12,099 bases of DNA from JAMCXS01 sp964459065. GTDB lineage: Bacteria; Acidobacteriota; Terriglobia; UBA7540. A program made the position numbers and the translations under genes. The stretch's first letter is position 1, and every line of letters begins with the position of its first letter. Under the pieces are notes generated by a model that did not search any database, had not been told where the DNA came from, and saw only the letters and a program-made list of their open reading frames with translations. The stretch is from positions 1 through 12,099 of the forward strand of contig CAYWMN010000104.1 of assembly GCA_964459065.1 (NCBI GenBank), written 5' to 3'. This document shows positions 1 to 6,421 of this stretch, in pieces.

Positions 1-1
1 T

Positions 2-943
2 CCCTGGATCGGGTTTGATTTTTGGGACATCATCATGCCGCTCTTTCTTTTTATCGTGGGCGTGGCCATGCCTTTCTCCATCGGCAAGCGCGTGGAGCGG
101 GGCGACGGCCGCCGCAGCATCTACGGCAAGGTGATCTATCGCGTGGCGGTGTTGTGGGTGTTGGGCATGGTGGCGCAAGGACACCTGCTGCTTTTCACGC
201 TGGGTAATTTCCAGGTCTACAGCAACACGCTCCAGGCAATTGCCGCCGGGTACCTGATCGCCTCCATTGCGCTCGTGGAGTTGCCGGTGCCGTGGCAGGC
301 GGGACTGGCCCTGGGGCTGCTGGTGGTTTATTGGGCGCTGATGCGGTTCGTTCCGGTGCCGGGCTACGGCGCAGGCGTCATCACGCCGCACGGCAACCTG
401 GCCATGTGGATTGACAAGGCGCTGATGGGGCGCTTCCAGGACGGCACGGATTACACCTGGATTCTGAGCAGCCTGGGTTTTGGCGCTACCACGCTGATGG
501 GCGTGCTGGCCGGACACCTGCTGCGCGGGCCCAAACCCAAAGAGCGCAAGCCGCAGTTGCTGGCGGCGGCGGGCGTCGCGTGCCTGGCGGCAGGCTGGCT
601 GTGGAGTCTGGAATTCCCCATCGTCAAGCACCTCTGGACCAGCTCGATGGTGCTGTGGTCGGGCGGCTGGTGTCTGCTGCTGCTCGCGTTGTTTTATTAC
701 GTGATCGACGTGCGCGGCTACCGGCGCTGGGCGTTCTTCTTTATCGTGATTGGCATGAACGCCATCGTCGCCTATATCGCTCCGGACATCATTCCGTTCA
801 AGACCATCAGCCACACGCTGTTTGCGGGCCTCGCAACACACCTGGGCATGTTCGGCAATTTCCTGCTCGCCGCCGGAGCCCTGGGCATCCTGTGGTTGGG
901 GCTCTATTACATGTTCCGCAAGAAGACGTTTGTGAGGATTTAG
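2..943 (+). CDS. COG4299/DUF5009 (HGSNAT-like) membrane acyltransferase, 5'-truncated
   Basis: The open frame runs in from the window edge, so the true start is missing. 313 residues are visible, against roughly 370-400 usual for the family. The first visible residues (PWIGFDFWDIIMPLFLFIVG) match the conserved block after the first membrane helix of the bacterial relatives of heparan-alpha-glucosaminide N-acetyltransferase. In that family the catalytic histidine lies just before this Trp-containing block, so here it falls outside the window. Several hydrophobic segments follow, and the C-terminal FIVIGMNAIVAYI and GMFGNFLLAAGALGILWLGL segments are typical. The family moves acetyl groups across the membrane onto sugars, but the bacterial substrate is generally unknown. 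An in-frame ATG at 35 is internal to the conserved block and is not the start. The gene ends with TAG. The next gene is convergent, 325 bp away. The family call is firm; the substrate is not known. Confidence 0.85.
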   Translation, partial: PWIGFDFWDIIMPLFLFIVGVAMPFSIGKRVERGDGRRSIYGKVIYRVAVLWVLGMVAQGHLLLFTLGNFQVYSNTLQAIAAGYLIASIALVELPVPWQAGLALGLLVVYWALMRFVPVPGYGAGVITPHGNLAMWIDKALMGRFQDGTDYTWILSSLGFGATTLMGVLAGHLLRGPKPKERKPQLLAAAGVACLAAGWLWSLEFPIVKHLWTSSMVLWSGGWCLLLLALFYYVIDVRGYRRWAFFFIVIGMNAIVAYIAPDIIPFKTISHTLFAGLATHLGMFGNFLLAAGALGILWLGLYYMFRKKTFVRI

Positions 944-1268
944 GGCGTGACCGCGGTTAAGGTGACCGCACAGATCGACAACGGCTCAATCTATGCGCCA
1001 CATCCCCTTTTATAGAACCCGCGAAAAGTTCAGCAAGACCTGGCACTGGAGATTCCATATCTGACGAAAGCTGCGTCATTTCTAAGCACACGGGATGCAA
1101 AGATACTTCTGGCCCAGTCGACAAAAAGGCAGGGCGAACCACCCTTGCGACATCGCCGGCTCTTTCTCAGAAGTTCACACATTATCCGCGGGGGTCGCAC
1201 CCATCGCACGTCATGCGATGGGTGCGACGAGGCGATAAATCTGTGGCGCCCGCGAATAAGCCACCCTC
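944..1268. other. Gene-free stretch between convergent genes
   Basis: This is 325 bp between the acyltransferase stop and the BON-protein stop. The part from about 970 to 1190 looks less GC-rich than the flanking genes and has no coding frame with recognisable protein character. An 8-base direct repeat, GTGACCGC, occurs at 947-954 and 962-969. The only strong structure is the hairpin listed separately at 1194-1228. No RNA gene was recognised. Confidence 0.6.
1194..1228. repeat. Perfect 15-bp inverted repeat (hairpin), possible bidirectional terminator
   Basis: The left arm (1194-1208, GTCGCACCCATCGCA) is exactly complementary to the right arm (1214-1228), with a 5-base loop CGTCA. It lies between two convergent genes, 40 bp past the BON-gene stop and 250 bp past the acyltransferase stop. 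Neither side carries a T-tract, so it is not a canonical intrinsic terminator. It could still end transcription from both sides, or be a copy of a dispersed palindromic repeat. The structure is seen directly; the role is inferred. Confidence 0.6.
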
Positions 1269-1817
1269 TCAGGGTTTAACCACTCTCAGATTATTGGTTA
1301 CCGAAAAGACGCCCGAGACGCCGTTGGCGCGCAGTTTCACCAGGTTCTTATCGCCTTCACTGTCCACCACGCCTTCCAGAACCACGTGGCCGTTCCTGAC
1401 GATGATGCGGATCGGTTTGATCAAGGACAGGGCGTACTTCTGCAAAGGCGCAAAGCCATAAATGGCACGGTAAAGCGTGAGGCGCAACTGGTCGTCCACG
1501 CCGGAATTCGGCAGGACTTCGATCTGGTTGTCGACCTTCTCCACGCCCTCAATCCGCTTCACCACGTTTTCGGCCTGCTTCTTCAAAACGGGCTGCGTGA
1601 CCGCCCCCATCAGCGTGACGTTGTAACCTTGGACCTTGTAGGTGATGTTGTCAAAGACGTTGTAGTAGGGAAGCATTAGAATCTCGTGGCGGACTTGCCG
1701 CGTGATTCGTTCCACGGCGCGCTTGGGAACTGGCCGCTGCGCGCGAGCCAAAAGCGCCAGCGGGGTTGCGAAACTGGCAAAGAAAAAGAAAAGGGTGATC
1801 ACGAGGGATCGGCGCAT
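1269..1817 (-). CDS. Secreted protein with two BON domains
   Basis: This is 182 residues. It begins with a Sec-type signal (MRRS, then a hydrophobic run to about residue 22 and an ALLARAQ cleavage-like region). Two BON-like repeats follow. The first is about residues 34-103 and contains YKVQGYNVTLMGAV and the VEGV-type stretch RIEGVEKVDNQIEV. The second is about 108-180 and contains IIVRNGHVVLEGVVDSEGDK and GVSGVFSVTNNLRVV. BON domains are lipid- or periplasm-associated folds found in OsmY-like proteins, and most are thought to bind membranes or stabilise the envelope. The start is well supported by an AGGAGG at 1826-1831, 8 nt upstream. It is transcribed away from the amidotransferase gene and convergent with the acyltransferase. 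No catalytic residues are expected. The specific role is unknown. Confidence 0.85.
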   Translation of the reverse strand: MRRSLVITLFFFFASFATPLALLARAQRPVPKRAVERITRQVRHEILMLPYYNVFDNITYKVQGYNVTLMGAVTQPVLKKQAENVVKRIEGVEKVDNQIEVLPNSGVDDQLRLTLYRAIYGFAPLQKYALSLIKPIRIIVRNGHVVLEGVVDSEGDKNLVKLRANGVSGVFSVTNNLRVVKP

Positions 1818-2132
1818 TTTTTGTTCCTCCTTTCTCTTAAGAAATTGGCTGAACCCGCTGCTATGGCGAGGTCCACTTTCATTAGATGGCGGATGAACGC
1901 AAATCCGTTTTCTGCGCTGATTTTATACCCATGTCTTTAGATACACCCTGGCATTGCGGCGCGCAAGGCGCCGGTGCTGGCGCATCTATGAAGGGGGCGA
2001 GATGAGCGAGCATCGCCCACTTTGCAAACACCGCGACGGATGCGCCACCCGCGGCGCGCTCGGCCCCATTGCCGCGTCAGGCCGGATGGCATAAGATGAG
2101 GGGTTGCGACGCGGGAAGCGGAGCTATTCAGG
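1818..2132. other. Divergent intergenic region, BON gene / amidotransferase gene
   Basis: This is 315 bp between divergent start codons. It holds the BON-gene Shine-Dalgarno sequence (AGGAGG, 1826-1831, minus strand) and a promoter candidate for the amidotransferase at 2069-2097. On the minus strand a TATAAAAT-like box lies at 1920-1927, but it has no acceptable -35 at normal spacing. No supported ORF or RNA gene is seen. Confidence 0.6.
2069..2097 (+). promoter_or_regulatory. Candidate sigma70-type promoter of the amidotransferase gene
   Basis: TTGCCG (2069-2074) and TAAGAT (2092-2097) are separated by exactly 17 bp. Each box matches four of six consensus positions. The predicted transcript start, near 2104, gives a leader of about 30 nt before the ATG at 2133. 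A GGAG at 2120-2123, 9 nt before the start codon, would then lie in the leader. Spacing is good but sequence similarity is modest. Confidence 0.4.
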
Positions 2133-2837
2133 ATGCGAGTCCACATCATTCAGCACGTACCGTTTGAAGGCCCGGGAGCGATTGGCGGCTGGGCGCGCGA
2201 GCGCGGGCACGCCACAACCCTGACCGAACAGTGGACGGGCGCAGGGCTACCCGGGCCGGACGATTTCAATTTCCTGGTAATCATGGGCGGGCCGATGAGC
2301 GCGAACGACGAGGCGGAGTTTGGGTGGCTGGGGCCGGAGAAAAAGCTGATCGCCCGGACGCTCCGGGCGCAGAAGCCGATCTTGGGCGTCTGCCTGGGCG
2401 CGCAACTGCTGGCCGCCGTTCTGGGGGCGCGAATTTTCCGCAACCGGGAAAAAGAGATCGGATGGTTTCCGGTGACGCTCACGCCGGAAGCGTGCACGAG
2501 CGCGCTGCGCGGCCTGCCCGCAACCTTGACGGTGCTGCACTGGCACGGCGAGACGTTCGATTTGCCGGCGGGCGCCGCGCACCTGGCCCAAAGCGAAGCC
2601 TGCCGGAACCAGGCGTTTGAGCTGGATGGGCGCGCGCTCGGCTTGCAATTCCATCTGGAAGTTGAGCCGGCGGGGCTGGCCCGGCTGATCGAAAACTCCG
2701 CCGGAGATATCGACTCCGGCGCCTTTGTGCAGTCGGCGTCCCGGATGCAGGCCCTGGCGGGCGCTTCCCAGGCGCTGCGGCCGCTCGTTTACGGCATTCT
2801 CGACCGCCTGGCCGCCACAGCGCAGCACGATGAATGA
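2133..2837 (+). CDS. Class I glutamine amidotransferase (GMP synthase GATase-like)
   Basis: This is a 234-residue stand-alone class I (triad) glutaminase domain of the COG0518 type. The oxyanion loop MGGPMS is at residues 51-56. The nucleophile elbow is GVCLGAQ, with Cys87. The HWHGETFDLP stretch that lines the active site begins at residue 136. The His-Glu pair is in QFHLEVEP (His174, Glu176). All catalytic residues are present. The enzyme should release ammonia from glutamine, or act on a related gamma-glutamyl compound, in the cytoplasm. There is no synthetase domain in the protein or next to it, so the acceptor is unknown. GGAG at 2120-2123 supports the ATG chosen. The next gene, a GNAT enzyme, is 106 bp downstream on the same strand, and no functional link is evident. 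It might instead be a gamma-glutamyl-amine hydrolase-like enzyme. Confidence 0.88.
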   Translation: MRVHIIQHVPFEGPGAIGGWARERGHATTLTEQWTGAGLPGPDDFNFLVIMGGPMSANDEAEFGWLGPEKKLIARTLRAQKPILGVCLGAQLLAAVLGARIFRNREKEIGWFPVTLTPEACTSALRGLPATLTVLHWHGETFDLPAGAAHLAQSEACRNQAFELDGRALGLQFHLEVEPAGLARLIENSAGDIDSGAFVQSASRMQALAGASQALRPLVYGILDRLAATAQHDE

Positions 2838-2840
2838 CGA

Positions 2841-2868
2841 TTGAACCCGGCGACCCACTTCATAGAGT
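2841..2868 (+). promoter_or_regulatory. Weak promoter candidate before the GNAT gene
   Basis: TTGAAC (2841-2846) and TAGAGT (2863-2868) are 16 bp apart, each matching four of six consensus positions, just after the amidotransferase stop. It would allow the GNAT-TPR pair to be transcribed separately. Read-through from upstream is equally possible. Confidence 0.25.
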
Positions 2869-2943
2869 TTGCATTTTGTGTTAGCCTCAACTTGCGGTCG
2901 TACTTCTGACGAATCGACATATGAAGAAAGAGGACAGGGAACC

Positions 2944-3465
2944 ATGACGGAATGGAGCGGCCCGCTGACGATCCGGCCGGCGCGGGTTGATGATGCAAAG
3001 GAAATTGCCAGGATTTACAACCAGGGCGTGCAGGATCGCGCCGCCACTTTTGAGAATGCTTACGTCACTCCGGAAGAGCGATATCTGTGGCTGGCAGCGC
3101 GGCCCGACAAGTTTCCCGTGCTGGTGGCGGAAGTGAAGCACACCCTGATGGGGTGGGCGGCCCTGAACCCTTACAGCCCCCGGCGAAGCTTCGACGGCAT
3201 CGCGGAGCTTTCCATCTTTATCGAGCGCAGCCTGCGAGGACACGGCGTGGCGCAGGAACTCATCAAGGCCATGCAGAACTCCGCGCGGGAAAAGGGCTTC
3301 TACAAGCTGGTGGGGCGCATCATCGCGGAAAACGAAGGCGCGCGCAAAATCTGCCAGACGACCGGATGGAAAGAGGTCGGCGTCTACGAAAAGCACGGCC
3401 GGCTGGGTAACCAGTGGCACGACCTGGTGCTGGTGGAATACCTGATTCCGGAAAACATGAAGTAG
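2944..3465 (+). CDS. GNAT N-acetyltransferase, phosphinothricin/arsinothricin acetyltransferase-like
   Basis: This is 173 residues, a normal length for this GNAT subfamily. It starts with LTIRPARVDDAKEIARIYNQG, followed by AATFEN and TPEERYLW, both typical of the Pat/bar/YncA group. The acetyl-CoA pyrophosphate loop is R98-G-H-G-V-A103, the Q/R-x-x-G-x-G/A pattern. AENEGARKICQTTGW and YEKHGRLGNQWHDLVLVEYL form the C-terminal part. Members acetylate the amino group of small amino-acid-like compounds such as phosphinothricin, methionine sulfone or arsinothricin. The substrate here cannot be read from sequence. An in-frame ATG at 2869 would add 25 residues of low-quality sequence. I prefer ATG 2944 because AGAGGA at 2929-2934 lies 9 nt upstream and the domain begins right after it. 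The TPR gene follows after 9 bp, so the two are probably co-transcribed. Confidence 0.87.
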   Translation: MTEWSGPLTIRPARVDDAKEIARIYNQGVQDRAATFENAYVTPEERYLWLAARPDKFPVLVAEVKHTLMGWAALNPYSPRRSFDGIAELSIFIERSLRGHGVAQELIKAMQNSAREKGFYKLVGRIIAENEGARKICQTTGWKEVGVYEKHGRLGNQWHDLVLVEYLIPENMK

Positions 3466-3474
3466 CCGGCCGGA

Positions 3475-3879
3475 ATGCCGCCCGCCTCTGGCGTGCACAG
3501 CAAGGCCCGGCCCAACGTCAGGACTCAACCAACCGTGACTGAGGAAGAAACCCCCAAAGCACCCCTGGAAGCGTTTGAAGAACTGGCGGCACAGGCTCCC
3601 GAAAACGTCATGGTACGCTACAGCCTGGGCCGCGAGTATTTGAAGGCCCAGCGCTATGCCGAGGCCGAGCGGGAGTTTCGGGAAGCCGTGAGGCTGAAGC
3701 CGGACTATTCCGCCGCCTATCGCGAGCTTGGCAGAACGCTGGTCGAGCTTTCACGGCCGGATGAAGCGCGCGAAGCTTACCGGCAGGGCGCCGAGATCTC
3801 AAGCCAAAAAGGCGACCTGCAAACCAAGCGCGAAATCGAAGTTTTCCTTAGAAGGCTTGAAAAGAATGCATCCGCTTGA
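3475..3879 (+). CDS. Small tetratricopeptide-repeat protein
   Basis: This is 134 residues from the ATG at 3475, which lies 9 bp after the GNAT stop. Two clear TPR units occupy residues 45-78 (VRYSLGREYLKAQRYAEAEREF, ending in AVRLKPDY) and 79-112 (AAYRELGRTLVELSRPDEAREAY). A charged helix follows at the C-terminus. The first 20 or so residues are poor in secondary-structure character. A GTG at 3535, giving a 114-residue product starting VTEEETPKAPL, is a plausible alternative start, and neither start has a strong Shine-Dalgarno sequence. TPR units mediate protein-protein contacts, and the partner is unknown. No signal peptide or membrane segment is seen, so the product is probably cytoplasmic. 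It is convergent with the metallohydrolase gene, with only 21 bp between stop codons. Confidence 0.75.
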   Translation: MPPASGVHSKARPNVRTQPTVTEEETPKAPLEAFEELAAQAPENVMVRYSLGREYLKAQRYAEAEREFREAVRLKPDYSAAYRELGRTLVELSRPDEAREAYRQGAEISSQKGDLQTKREIEVFLRRLEKNASA

Positions 3880-3900
3880 GCGCCGCAGCGGGCTTTGCGG

Positions 3901-6237
3901 TCAACGGCTGGCGCTGGCGCGGCCCGAACATCCTTCCACCATCTTCTCGTAAATTTCCCTGGCGTGATCGTAAGCCTTGAATGCCGCCGGCAATTCAGCG
4001 GCGGAAATGCGCGGCCGCTTCTGCGTCCAGCACTGGTTGACGCCATCCAGGCACCATTGGGCGCTGCGGCACAGCGGCTGCATGGGTTTGCCACCCACCA
4101 CCACAAAGATGGGATTGGTGTGGGAAGAGGGCAGAATCCGCAAAGCGACCCAACTGCTTTTGCGGATGGGAAAGTTGAAGGCGAGCTTTCGCACGCTGCC
4201 GTCGGCCACAATCTCCCGGCGCGCGACCGCCTGTCCATCCACGACGAGTTCCACGGGAACCTTGCGCGTGTTGCCGATCCGGGCGCGTTCGAGGTTCCAG
4301 TAAGGCTTCTTGTCGTAAGGACGATTGCGAATTTTCTCGTCGGGCACAGGATCAAGATAGGCCGCTACGGTCACCTGGGCGTGGACGGTTCCCGGAGCGC
4401 TGAGATCAACCTCGCTCGCGTGAGTTCCGATCAGGGTGCCGTTGATGGAGAAATTCATCAGATGGCTGCGGCCGTCGGAAACGTAGCTTCTTCCCGCGCG
4501 GATCGCCTCCATATAACTGGAATAGGTCAAGGGCCCCGTGACCTTGGCGTAGGATCTTCCTTCGCCCACGCGGCTGTCATAAATGCAGGGGAAATCCGTT
4601 TCACCGGAAATGCGGGTGCGATAGCCGACGTTGAGCGTCTGGTACCACATGTTGAGTTCCCAGTCGTAGGGCGTGTCGCCGGCGGAGATAAAGTCCACAG
4701 TGTGCGGGTAAGTGACGTCCACAATGTATTCGTTGGCGCCGATGCCGTCGTAGCCGGGAATCTGATAGTTGGGCAGCGCGTTGCCGCTCACCTGCAGGCC
4801 CCAGCCCGAATGCGCAAAGCCCACCGTGGCGCCTTGCGATTTGGCCCAGCGCAGAATCGGCAGGTCCCAGGTGGGCCAGTCTTCAATCCGTTTGGTTCCC
4901 GGATAGTCCTGGTCTTTCAGATTCAGCAGCACCAGGTGGCCCGCGTGGCTGGAAGGAAATCCGGAAACCTCCACGTCGTAGTGCAGCAGCTGGTCTTTTT
5001 TGGAGACCGGGTTATCGTGCCGGCCGCGGAAGAATTGCTTCTGGTAATAGTAGCAAGGCCCCCAGGTAAGCACGCAGCCGACGTTCAGGTGCTCGCCGCG
5101 AACCTGGCGGTCCATCGCGGCGGGCTTCACGCCCTGGCTGGGCGTCTCATAGTGGGCGCACCCGGCGGCGTGAATGTGATGATCGCCGGAGAACCAGCCG
5201 TATTGCGCCGGATCGATCCAGCGCTTGAGATGAAAGTCGAGCTCCTGCGGCTCGGTCGAGCCCACTTTGAAGTCGCGGGTTTGGGTGACGTACTCGGGAC
5301 CGCCCGTATAGCTGACTGTGTAGTTTCCGGGCGGCAGTGAGATGTATTCTCCATTGGCGCGATAGATCTGGGGCTGGAAAAAGAAGTCCGGCGCCAGGCG
5401 CTTGGCGGGATTGGGATAGATCCGCCCCAGCCGGTCCTTGAAGACGAACGAGGCCATGGTGGGATGACCGTTGCTGTCAAACACGTGCATCCTGATGGCA
5501 TGGGCCGCGGTGATCTTGAAAAGAATGTTGACCTCGTTCAGGAAACCGACGTCCTGCGTGCCCTGGCCGACGTCAAAGCTGAGCGTGGCGGAGCGCTCAC
5601 CCGCGTCGCGGCTGTAAATCACCAGGAGCATGTATTCGACGCTCAATCCCGTCAGGCGCTGCGGCCGGGGCTTTTGCTTGAAGCCGCCGACAGCGAGCTG
5701 CGAACTGTAGAGCGTGATTTCCGCCCAGCGCTCGCGCACTTCCTGGGGCGTTACCTTGCGGACCGGAACCGACTTGCCGCTGGAGCGCAGGTAAACGTCG
5801 CCGCTGTTGGGGCTTTGAACGTGCAGAAAAGAAGTGACGCCGGCATCGTTCACAACTTTCACCAGAAAGATCCGGCTGCCGTCCTGAATCAGGTTCGCCG
5901 CGGCCGCCCCGCGGTGCGCGTCAACGCGGCTTTCAGCGTCAATGCTCACCTGGACGAGCACGTGCCGATCCAGAACAGCCTGAATTTTGGAAGCCGCGGC
6001 CTGCTCATCCGAACCCGCCAGGGCCGCATTAATCTGCTTCTGATCGGCTGCCGGGAGCGGTTGTCCCAGGAACTCGAGCGTCCTTTCAAGGCGCCGAACA
6101 TGGTCGGCAAAAGGCTGCAAGGCAACCGCGACCTCGGCGCTTGCCGGCGCGGGGCTTGCGACCGCGGCGAAGGAAGCGCAAAGACTGATGACGACGACCG
6201 CCATCGACACTAAGGCAAAAGAAGCTTTGGATTTCAT
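3901..6237 (-). CDS. Sec-exported CehA/McbA-family metallohydrolase (PHP-like)
   Basis: This is 778 residues. The N-terminal Sec signal is MKSKASFALV plus a hydrophobic stretch to about residue 27, with an ASPAPASAE cleavage-like region. Residues about 35-340 form a non-catalytic part, including a beta-rich segment around 240-335 (LPPGNYTVSYTGG) like a carboxypeptidase-regulatory fold. The catalytic part starts at WFSGDHHIH (348-356), whose H354-x-H356 pair is the usual first metal ligand set. GFAHSGWG (473-480, His476) and SGETDFP (544-550, Asp548) follow. GRSYVSDGR (582-590) is also characteristic. The family includes the carbaryl hydrolases CehA and McbA, but most members have unknown substrates. 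The signal peptide puts the protein in the periplasm or outside. It is the last of three minus-strand genes and has its own promoter at 6279-6306. The ATG at 6235-6237 is right for the signal peptide, although its Shine-Dalgarno sequence is weak. Confidence 0.85.
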   Translation of the reverse strand: MKSKASFALVSMAVVVISLCASFAAVASPAPASAEVAVALQPFADHVRRLERTLEFLGQPLPAADQKQINAALAGSDEQAAASKIQAVLDRHVLVQVSIDAESRVDAHRGAAAANLIQDGSRIFLVKVVNDAGVTSFLHVQSPNSGDVYLRSSGKSVPVRKVTPQEVRERWAEITLYSSQLAVGGFKQKPRPQRLTGLSVEYMLLVIYSRDAGERSATLSFDVGQGTQDVGFLNEVNILFKITAAHAIRMHVFDSNGHPTMASFVFKDRLGRIYPNPAKRLAPDFFFQPQIYRANGEYISLPPGNYTVSYTGGPEYVTQTRDFKVGSTEPQELDFHLKRWIDPAQYGWFSGDHHIHAAGCAHYETPSQGVKPAAMDRQVRGEHLNVGCVLTWGPCYYYQKQFFRGRHDNPVSKKDQLLHYDVEVSGFPSSHAGHLVLLNLKDQDYPGTKRIEDWPTWDLPILRWAKSQGATVGFAHSGWGLQVSGNALPNYQIPGYDGIGANEYIVDVTYPHTVDFISAGDTPYDWELNMWYQTLNVGYRTRISGETDFPCIYDSRVGEGRSYAKVTGPLTYSSYMEAIRAGRSYVSDGRSHLMNFSINGTLIGTHASEVDLSAPGTVHAQVTVAAYLDPVPDEKIRNRPYDKKPYWNLERARIGNTRKVPVELVVDGQAVARREIVADGSVRKLAFNFPIRKSSWVALRILPSSHTNPIFVVVGGKPMQPLCRSAQWCLDGVNQCWTQKRPRISAAELPAAFKAYDHAREIYEKMVEGCSGRASASR

Positions 6238-6278
6238 GGCCTGGACTACCCCCGATCAAGGCATTCGTGATTGCCCTC

Positions 6279-6306
6279 ATTATAGTGAGGTGGAAAGGAT
6301 TGGCAA
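6279..6306 (-). promoter_or_regulatory. Near-consensus sigma70 promoter of the metallohydrolase gene
   Basis: On the minus strand TTGCCA (6306 to 6301, five of six matches to TTGACA) is followed after 16 bp by a perfect TATAAT (6284 to 6279). Transcription would start near 6272 and give a leader of about 35 nt to the ATG at 6237. It is the best promoter match in the window and suggests that the metallohydrolase is expressed independently of the LOG and GH106 genes. Confidence 0.62.
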
Positions 6307-6340
6307 CGGTTTTATTTGGAACTCGAGGGATGAAGGGACG

Positions 6341-6362
6341 CGGGCCCGGACCAGCGGGCCCG
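6341..6362. terminator. GC-rich hairpin downstream of the LOG gene
   Basis: CGGGCCCG at 6341-6348 pairs perfectly with 6355-6362 around a 6-base loop. It lies about 60 bp past the LOG stop in the minus-strand direction and upstream of the metallohydrolase promoter. There is no U-tract. It may be an atypical terminator or only a GC-rich structure. Confidence 0.3.
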
Positions 6363-6377
6363 TTACGCCCATTGACA

Positions 6378-6394
6378 GCGCCCGAAGCGGGCGC
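6378..6394. terminator. Second GC-rich hairpin just after the LOG stop
   Basis: GCGCCCG at 6378-6384 pairs with CGGGCGC at 6388-6394 around an AAG loop, 27 bp beyond the LOG stop codon in the minus-strand direction. There is no U-tract. Together with the hairpin at 6341-6362 it could insulate the downstream promoter from read-through. Confidence 0.3.
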
Positions 6395-6421
6395 GCGGCG
6401 CGGCGGCAAATTCGCGCTGCT

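Noticed and set aside
957..1142. Minus-strand 61-residue ORF in the gene-free stretch
   Set aside because: No recognisable domain, no Shine-Dalgarno sequence and unremarkable composition. Random open frames of this length are common in GC-rich DNA.
1920..1927. TATAAAAT-like -10 for the BON gene on the minus strand
   Set aside because: No -35-like hexamer at 16-18 bp and no extended -10, so promoter function is not supported by sequence alone.
3883..3900. Short hairpin in the 21-bp gap between convergent TPR and metallohydrolase genes
   Set aside because: The stem is only 5 bp (CCGCA/TGCGG) with an 8-base loop and no U-tract on either strand, too weak to call a terminator.
3895..5340. Plus-strand 481-residue open frame opposite the metallohydrolase
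   Set aside because: It is a mirror frame of a real gene in GC-rich DNA. The minus-strand product has signal peptide, metal motifs and family signatures, while the plus-strand product has none.
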